Source of the DNA: Tetracentron sinense
Lineage: Eukaryota; Streptophyta; Magnoliopsida; Trochodendrales; Trochodendraceae
Reading direction: 5' to 3'
Length of the DNA: 64,000 nucleotides
Assembly: GCA_015143295.1 (NCBI GenBank)
Contig: CM026551.1
Coordinates: forward strand, 17,037,827 to 17,101,826
Part shown: one piece after another, positions 46,829-64,000 of the stretch
Position numbering within the stretch: the stretch's first letter is position 1
Layout of the letters: every line of letters starts with the position of its first letter
Notes under the pieces: generated by a model
Databases searched by the model: none
Seen by the model: the letters and a program-made list of their open reading frames with translations, nothing else
Told to the model about the DNA's origin: nothing
Position numbers and translations under genes: made by a program

Positions 46829-46935
46829 TCCATAGACATATTAAATTGGAGAAGTCATATGTTATTCAATTACAATTGAATTCGGGAGAATTCAATCATA
46901 CCCTAGAGTAACATTTGTCCAAAAATTTAGGCCAA

Positions 46936-47445
46936 CAAATTATCTCTAGCAGATGCCCGAAATTCCCTATCGGTCACTAGTATTTTCACAAGTGGTAAGA
47001 CATTTAAATAGAAAAGTGATAGCATGCATTGCACATGTCGTTGGTTGGTACACACACACCTTCCAAGCTTGTCATATGTCCTCTTTGACATCCATTAACC
47101 GTAGTTAAGATTCACTAATTCTTAAGGTTAAATATCTAACCTTAGTTTTTAGGAAAAATATTTTTAAAAAACTAACCTTGCTTATGATTCACCTACTCAT
47201 GTGGTTAAGTTTTATTTTTATTTTTATTTTTCACATTATATTGTTTAACCCTAGGGATGCGTGAATCATAATCACGATTAATGGATGTCAAAGAGGAGAT
47301 GTGGCGAGCTTAGGAGGTGTGTGTACCATCCAACGGAATGTGTAATACATGCTATCACTCCCATATTTAAATGTCTTAGCACGCGTCCTGTAAAGAGTGG
47401 TGCCCGATAGGAAATTTCAAGCATCTACCATAGACAATCCGGCAC
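46936..47445. repeat. Foldback element, copy 1 of 2
   Basis: The left arm has GCCAACAAATTATCTCTAGC, GGTAAGACATTTAAATAG and GATAGCATGCATTGCACA. The right arm carries complements (ATACATGCTATCACTCCC, ATTTAAATGTCTTAGCAC, GATAGGAAATTTCAAGCAT). Inner blocks AACCCTAGGGATGCGTGAAT and their complements link it to the wider foldback family of this window. It is non-coding. Confidence 0.7.
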
Positions 47446-47479
47446 CGGAATTTCAAGGGGTTATTCCCAGGTTCTGGCC

Positions 47480-48015
47480 TAAATTTTGGCAACGAATTAT
47501 CTATAGTAGATGTTTGAAATTTCCTCTCGGGTACCAATCTTTACAGGACGCGTGGTAAGACATTTAAATAGGGGGGTGATAGCATGTATTACACATTCCG
47601 TTGGATGGTACACACACCTCCTAAGCTCGTCATATCTCCTCTTTGATGCCCATTAACCGCTGTTATGATTCATGCATCCCTAGAGTTAAATAATATAACC
47701 TTAGTTGTCATAATTTTTTTAAAAATAAAAACTTAACCACATGAGTAAGTGAATAATAAGCAAGGTTAGTTTTTTAAAAATATTTTTTTCTAAATAAGGT
47801 TAGATATTTAACCCTAGGGACGAGTGATTCTTAACCATGGTTAATGGATGTCAAAGAGGACATGCGACGAGCTTGGGAGATGTGCGTGTATCACTCAATA
47901 GTATGTGCAATGCATGCTATCACTCCCCCCTATTTAAATGCCTTATCATATGTCATGCAAAAACTAGTACCCGATAGGGAATTTCAGGCATATGCCAGAT
48001 ATAATCCGTTATCAA
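47480..48015. repeat. Foldback element, copy 2 of 2
   Basis: It repeats the organisation of the copy at 46936-47445 in the same order, about 540 bases further on: GCAACGAATTATCTATAGTAG at the left, GTGGTAAGACATTTAAATAG, a GATAGCATGTATTACACA block, and the matching inverted arm ending in GATAGGGAATTTCAGGCAT. The frame at 47844-48068 is part of the arm, not a gene. Confidence 0.7.
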
Positions 48016-48317
48016 CTGTTTTACACTTCAAGCACATCTCTTTGCATGATGTGTGGGAACACATATAACTGAAGAGGTGATAGCATGCGTACACATGTAT
48101 GGTTGGGGGTACACGCCCACCTCCAAAGCGTGCCATACGTTCTATTTGACATTCATTAACAGTGATTAAGATTTACTGGAAAGTTACTTAGCGATTCTGA
48201 GAACTTGACCTAAACCGAAGAATACCCTTGACCGACCTTATAATGAAACCATTTCTTCATTTCATGAGTTTTTTTTTTTTTACCAACAGCTCAAGCGAAG
48301 CAAGTTCATCTTAATAT

Positions 48318-48535
48318 CAGACTTTTTTTTTTTTTTTTTCTTGGAGCTCGCGGTGTCGCCCAACCCTTTGGGTCAGGGCTAATCCCCGAGGGTGCAACGT
48401 GAGCCCGCAACCCGCTACACCTGGGTAAATCCGTGTCGGGCTGGCCCCAGAGGGGGAGTGAGAAATCGAACCCAGGACCTCCCACTTGGGGAAAGACCCA
48501 GGAACCACTGGCCCACCCATTGGGGAAGAAAGGTC
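48318..48535 (-). mobile_element. tRNA-derived SINE
   Basis: On the minus strand the element starts near CCCAATGGGTGGGCCAGTGG, which includes an A-box-like TGGGCCAGTGG, followed about 40 bases on by a B box (GGTTCGATTTC). It runs through a GC-rich body and ends in about 17 A residues (plus-strand T run at 48324-48340). This is the standard layout of a plant SINE. I found no clear target duplication. Confidence 0.75.
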
Positions 48536-49340
48536 AAAAATAAAAAGGGGTTGAAGAGAATCGGGTGACAATTGGGGGTCTGCATATCAGATCGGGATCA
48601 AGTCCAGCTATAACGACCCGGCCATTCCTACATCTCTCGCTAATGATACGATACGCAGAAAATACAGAGGTTAAAGAAGCTTTTTTCAAGCTGCATTGAC
48701 GAACAGTAATACGGGAAATAAGGTACTTCTTTTTATCGTACTTGAGACATTCTACATTTTTTTTAATAGAGTAATTCATTCTGTGTTTTTCTTAGAATTA
48801 CTATGAAACCCATATCCCCATTTTGGCTTAATTTTTGTTTTATTTTTTCTCGAAATTAATACTTCCATGGCCTTCTCCTTTTTAATATCCTTATCTGTTT
48901 AAAAAAATGTTTTTTTTTTCACTATTTTGAAGAGATGGGTATTTGGTAAAGAACAGGTGAAATGTAATAAAACTTTTAATTAGATTAGTGTTCTCTGGGA
49001 AGAAAAATTGGAGAAAAGGTTGGAGGGTTCCTGTCAAATGATTTTATTATTGTCTAGATATTATATTGATGTTTCTTTCCCGGCACATGGGAAGTGAGAT
49101 AATATTGCTTTCCTTATTGGGTTGTTCTTAAAATTTAAAAGCGTGTTTGTTTTCACTCTGAATTTCAGGGTATTGATGCATTTTGGTCCTTTTTGGAGCT
49201 GTTCATTAATTGGGGCTAAGAGAAAATTTGTTACTGGAGATGAGTTTTGTGTGGAAATTTTAAATTTCAAAATCCAGTCCCTTCATATTGTTAGAAAATC
49301 TGCTTAATTCGTTGTGTTTGATTTCATATTTTATTCTCTC

Positions 49341-50211
49341 GGCCTTGGATTGTCTCTGGCGAAGCCAGAAAGGGCTTGTCTCGGGGTTCCATCGAATAGG
49401 TGACGGGTGGTGGAGAAGTCAAAATCATGGGGCCCATGATTTTGACTTATCCACCCATTATAAGACAAGTGGTGATAAGTGTGTGAGAATAAGGGTGATA
49501 GATATCAAATGGGGAGAAGTCAAAATCATGGGGAGAAAATGGAATGATTTCTCCCCATTTTGACGCCAACTGTCGCACAATGTATGGACCCAGAGAGCAA
49601 TTTCTGGCTTCGCCAGAGACAAGCCAAGGCCCTCTCAGCCTTGGATTGTCTTTGGCGAAGCCAGAAAGGGCTTGTCTCGGGGTTCCATCGAATAGGTGAC
49701 GAGTGGTGGAGAAGTCAAAATCATGGGGCCCATGATTTTGACTTATCCACCCATTATAAGACAAGTGGCGATAAGTGTGTGAGAATGAGGGTGATAGATA
49801 TCAAATGGGGAGAAGTCAAAATCATGGGGAGAAAATGGAATGATTTCTCCCCATTTTGACGCCAACTGTCGCACAATGTATGGACCCAGAGAGCAATTTC
49901 TGGCTTCGCCAGAGATCTCGGCCTTGGATTGTCTCTGGCGAAGCCAGAAAGGGCTTGTCTCGGGGTTCCATCGAATAGGTGACGAGTGGTGGAGAAGTCA
50001 AAATCATGGGGCCTATGATTTTGACTTATCCACCCATTATAAGACAAGTGGCGATAAGTGTGTGAGAATAAGGGTGATAGATATCAAATGGGGAGAAGTC
50101 AAAATCATGGGGAGAAAATGGAATGACTTCTCCCCATTTTGACGCCAACTGTCGCACAATGTATGGAACCCAGAGAGCAATTTCTTGCTTCGCCAGAGAC
50201 AAGCCAAGGCC
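49341..50211. mobile_element. Three-copy head-to-tail Mutator-type MITE array
   Basis: Three near-identical units lie at 49341-49631, 49637-49914 and 49920-50211. Each begins (G)GCCTTGGATTGTCT and ends ...TGGCTTCGCCAGAGAC (the second lacks the last 17 or so bases). The terminal inverted repeats contain TCTCTGGCGAAGCCAGAAA, and internal palindromes include CATGGGGCCCATG. Only CTCTC-like spacers separate units, so they arose by tandem duplication rather than three insertions. The single copy at 9249-9536 belongs to the same family. Frames of about 100 codons here are produced by the repeat. Confidence 0.85.
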
Positions 50212-50860
50212 CTCTCTCTATCTCTCTCCACATATCAGTCAGTACTAGAATGATCTACTTCATGTGCTTAGATCATGTTAAAGATCACTTTGCTTTGTCG
50301 GGCTGCTGACAAATGACAGTTATCTGGATATTATATTTCGATTTCTTTGCCAGGGGAGAGGAGCTGATATAATGTTGCTTTCGATATTGGGTTGTTCTTA
50401 AAAATTAAAAAGATTTTTGTTTTCAATTTGAAATGGGTGGGTTTGATGCATATTGTTGTCCATAAATTGGGGCTAAGGAAAAATTTATTATTGGGAAATG
50501 AGTTATGGAAGGTATATATTGTACATTTTTGTCCCTTCATATTGCTACAAAGTATGCTTAATTCATTGTGTTTTGAGTTTAAACTCTCTCTCTCTAGGAA
50601 TTCTGTCAATACTAGAATGATCTTTCATGTGCTTCGATCATTTTGGGTTCTCGTTAGAGGCCTCCCATCAGTATTGCTTTATGGAAGGTATAAATTGTAA
50701 TTTTTTTTTCCGTCTTATTTGTAGAAAATATGTTTAATTCATTGTGTTTTGAGTTTAAATTTTCTTCTTTATCACTCTTTGTAGGAATTCTGTCAGTATT
50801 AGAATGATCTTTCATGTGCTTTGATCATTTTAAGTCCACGTTAGTGGCCTCCCATTCTTT

Positions 50861-51320
50861 TTTTTGATCGGTAATGCAATGGATATATATATATATAATA
50901 TGAGGAAAAGTACAAATGAGCAAGAAAAGTAAAGTTTACACTAGCGTAAACTGAAGAGCATAAAACAGAGCCGAGGTAAAACTCCCACTAATAAGATAGT
51001 GGATCCCAAGCTTGGTGGCTATCATCCCGATACAAATCCCAGATCCACCCCACCGTTCCGAATGGAAACCCAATCGAATATCAGTAGACGGATTCGAGCT
51101 TGAATAAGAGAAATAGGGGAGGTGGAGTTGTCAAAAACTCTCATGTTTATCTCCTTCCAAATAGACCAAGAGATGGCCCAGGCAGAACTGACCAAATTTC
51201 CCTCGTAGCACTATCCGCACTAACCAAAGCCTAACAGGATAAGAAATTCTGAAAGGAAGAAGGAAAGACCCAAACCCTGCCCACTCGGGAGAGAAAATAC
51301 CCCCATATAGACCAAGAGAT
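50861..51320 (-). mobile_element. 5'-truncated LINE with 15-bp target duplication
   Basis: The 15-base sequence GGCCTCCCATTCTTT occurs at 50846-50860 and 51321-51335. The insert begins on the plus strand with a T run, so its 3' A tail points left and the element is on the minus strand. Minus-strand translation includes WAISWSIWKEINMRVFDNS, like the C-terminal end of plant LINE ORF2 (...ALWLIWKERNNRIF...). A 5'-truncated LINE fits all of this. Confidence 0.85.
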
Positions 51321-52125
51321 GGCCTCCCATTCTTTGCGGAAGGTATAAATTGTAAACTTTTTGTCCCTTCATATTGGTAGAAAATATGCTTAATGCATTG
51401 TGTTTTGAGTTGAAATTTTATTCTCTATCACTCTTTGTAGGAATTCTTTGAATGATCTTTCACGTACTTCAATCATTTAGGTACACATTAGAGGCCTCCC
51501 ATTAGAATTGCTTCCATTACGGGTTCAACTAGCTTGCCCACAAACAACAAAAAATAATAAACAAAAGAGAATTTCTTTCAGTAATTGGAACTGTGGAAGA
51601 ATATATGTTTTTTTACCTCTATTGATTCAAAATTTGTTGGTAGTTATCAACAAAAAAAAAATTTGTTAGTCGGTACTCAAAAGTCAAAATAGAGTATTTA
51701 AGTTCTGGTAGTCCTGAAAATTAAAGATTGCCCAAAGAGGTAAGTCAATAGGTAGACCATTAATTTATTTGTACTCTTGGTTATTTATAGAATTACTAGA
51801 AGATGACACGATTTAATGAAGGCTCGGGATAATATCTTTATTTATTTCATTCCTTTATAAAAGTTTTAAGCGCTGAAGCGAAATTGGAGGATAAAAATTA
51901 CATCTGGCTTGCCTTTTGATATCTTAGGAAAGACTACAGACAGAAATACTACTCCACCTCAAGCACTCAATCCTGCCTCACGTGGTTAGGCTGAGAGATA
52001 ATTCAAACATTCTTCCTTGGTCTATGCTTTGTGATATCCAGTATTTCCCCTCAACATGTTATCCTCTTATATGTCTGGTCCCGAGAATTCTAAATTTGGA
52101 AATTCAAAGAAACAGGATCTGTATC

Positions 52126-62156
<10,031 letters not shown>

Positions 62157-64000
62157 CTGTGAGTATGATAGTTAAAGGATATGAGCACTCTGGACTTCAA
62201 TATACATGTATCTTACATTTGAATGTCTGAAACACAATTAACACATGCATAGGGAGACATCTTTATGCATAATGAGGATCTTGGACGATACCAATACATA
62301 TTTTCTGAGCCCCATAATTCAAACGTATATTGGGCTGTGACTAGATTTCATGGCTTGTAGTCAAGGTAACAACCATGCTGAATACTGTTGGGGATCATTC
62401 AATTCAGTACTTTTGTGAAACCTTTCTGATACATGTAGCTTGAGCTTTTTCTAATCATTAGGAAGTAAAAACTTTGACTTTTTTCTTGTTTTCTTCTTCT
62501 TCTTCTTTATGTTTTGTTTTTTAACATTCCCTTAAAGTATGAAGTGATGATAACTCTAGAGCCTTGACAGGCAGATTGAATTGCAGTCTGAAGTTCATGA
62601 CTGGTTTTGGCCATTCCTTCATTTGAGGTATTTGTTCTTAATTTTTTTACATCAAACAGTTTCCTTTTTCTTTTTTGGTGTACCTGATATTATCTTATAG
62701 AACATATAATGTCTTGAATCTACTTGCTTCATGAATCTTTTTTTACAGATTCGGGCAGAATACTGGTAAATTAAATTCATATATTTATTGGCTGTTACGT
62801 ATTATACAATTAATTACTTCAAAGGATATAGGATGTTGTGAGTCTAATGTAGTATACAGTATAGTTGTTTTGACTTATACTGGCTCTTAACTATTTAATT
62901 AGTGTAGATTAGGGTAGTGTTTTACCTTTTTGTTCTTTTTCTCAGCAAAAAGACGCTACCCAGACAAATAGTATCATATGATTTGAGTTTTACTTTGTGT
63001 CAGGCACCAACAAATTATACTCCAATATTTTAGATTTAAAGTCTTGGCATACATGCATCACAAATGGAGCAATTTATATTTTACTGACCCGATTCAATAT
63101 CCTTCCAGTTGGGGTTGAATCAAAGAAAGCCATCGGAGCCCGGAGTAAACTATGCAGCATATCTGTGAAGAACTTTTGTGCTGTCAGAAGGCCGGCTGTT
63201 GCTACTAGCATGGCTCGGACCAACACACAAAGTGAACTTCCGACAGCGAGAAGTATATACACCAGAAATAGGATGTTCATCCCCACCATTGGCTCACTCT
63301 CAATTGTAGGAGGAGAAGCCCATGCCATCCAATAGTTACTGGCTACCTGTAGTACCTGGAATAGTGACTGTGCCAAAAGTATGATTGGAACTAAGGCCCC
63401 ACCTCGCACAGCAGTCAAGTAAGACAAGTATACTTCTTTTCCAATGCTTCCTTTTTCTCTCTCTTCATCCTGCATCAATATCCCTGCTTTGTCCGTAATC
63501 TCTAGAGAGAGATTATGTTCTGACTCCTGCCTACCGTTTAAAAGCTCTGCATTTGCAGTGACGTCCGCATCGGCTTCGCTGTCGGGTATAGGTCTTTGAT
63601 TTGCTTTACTCGAAACTTTGACTGTGAGAATAGACTCTAGAGCTTCGCTGTGTGCACCAACTAACACTTCAAATCCTATGTTCTGTCTTAGGAGTTCTTC
63701 AAATCTTCCAGCCTGTGCAACCCTCCCATTTTGCATCACCTGTTAAAGGTCCTTGTCGGTTATGAGCTCATTCTTTTTCTTGAATGTTAGAAACTGTAAA
63801 TCCTCAATCTTATTCTCTTAACATAATAATACATTGAGAAAGTCGATGGGAAAGTTATGATGCATTGTGCATACCAGAATGAGGTCTGCTGCCGGAAGAA
63901 ACTCGACTTGATGGGTAACATAAAATATAGTTTTATCTTTGAGAATCCCCATCAGGCAGTCCTGCACAGAGTATACAATGAAAAGATCAATAATAAGAGC

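Larger units (their letters stand above)
49040..51520. repeat. Tandemly repeated intergenic block
   Basis: Two diverged copies of a longer unit (about 49060-49320 and 50320-50600) share GGTTGTTCTTAAAA, TTGATGCAT, AATTGGGGCTAAG and TCCCTTCATATTG. The distal part (GGAAGGTATAAATTGTA ... AGGAATTCT ... GATCTTTCATGTGCTT ... GGCCTCCCAT) recurs near 50510-50660, 50690-50860 and 51335-51510, roughly every 170 bases once the inserted elements are removed. No conserved reading frame was found. Confidence 0.6.

Noticed and set aside
47844-48068. 74-codon plus-strand frame
   Set aside because: It is the right arm of a foldback element and matches the arm of the copy next to it.
48318-48535. tRNA gene suggested by A and B boxes
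   Set aside because: No tRNA cloverleaf can be drawn and the element ends in poly(A), so it is a SINE.
49288-50231. Several overlapping 60-105 codon frames on both strands
   Set aside because: They repeat with the MITE units and carry no family motif.

Overview
This is nuclear DNA of a flowering plant. It is AT-rich and gene-poor. It holds three intron-rich genes of typical plant families, a Ty1-copia element primed by initiator Met-tRNA, plant-type LINE and SINE remnants, and many small hAT-, Mutator- and foldback-type elements. I cannot fix the lineage from the sequence alone.

All three protein genes lie on the minus strand. (1) At 5.4-13.7 kb is a complete ten-exon type I inositol polyphosphate 5-phosphatase of 635 codons, with one GC-AG intron and a 3.1 kb intron filled by nested transposons. 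(2) At 24.2-43.0 kb is a complete six-exon tetraspanin of the TOM2A type, 280 codons. Its first coding intron is 12.4 kb and holds a Ty1-copia element and LINE fragments. (3) From 52.1 kb to the right edge is an ABCC (MRP) transporter of the plant ABCC3-like group. The locus carries a tandem duplication with a 4,917-bp period. Its junction lies inside coding sequence, fusing the start of a TMD2 exon in frame to the TMD0 part of the large 5' exon. The two copies are almost identical, and one has a 2-base deletion that frameshifts an exon.

Between and inside the genes: 1-4.3 kb is intergenic with no gene seen; 14.9-17.9 kb is a cluster of foldback elements and a degenerate tandem repeat; 18.5-21.9 kb holds decayed LTR fragments and a solo LTR (5-bp target duplication) with a 46-bp minisatellite inside; 24.8-31.5 kb holds a SINE, a local repeat block and hAT-like elements in TOM2A introns; 32.5-38.0 kb is the copia element (CTCTT target duplication); 38.0-42.0 kb holds LINE fragments in both orientations; 43.9-48.5 kb holds foldback elements, an hAT-like element and a SINE; 49.0-51.5 kb is a tandem block with a three-copy Mutator-like MITE array and a truncated LINE.

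The three genes have unrelated jobs (phosphoinositide signalling, a tonoplast tetraspanin, vacuolar-type ABC transport); nothing suggests they act together. The most unusual signals are the in-frame internal duplication of the ABCC gene and a set of small elements that share a CATAG-type terminus and 8-bp target duplications but differ in their interiors.
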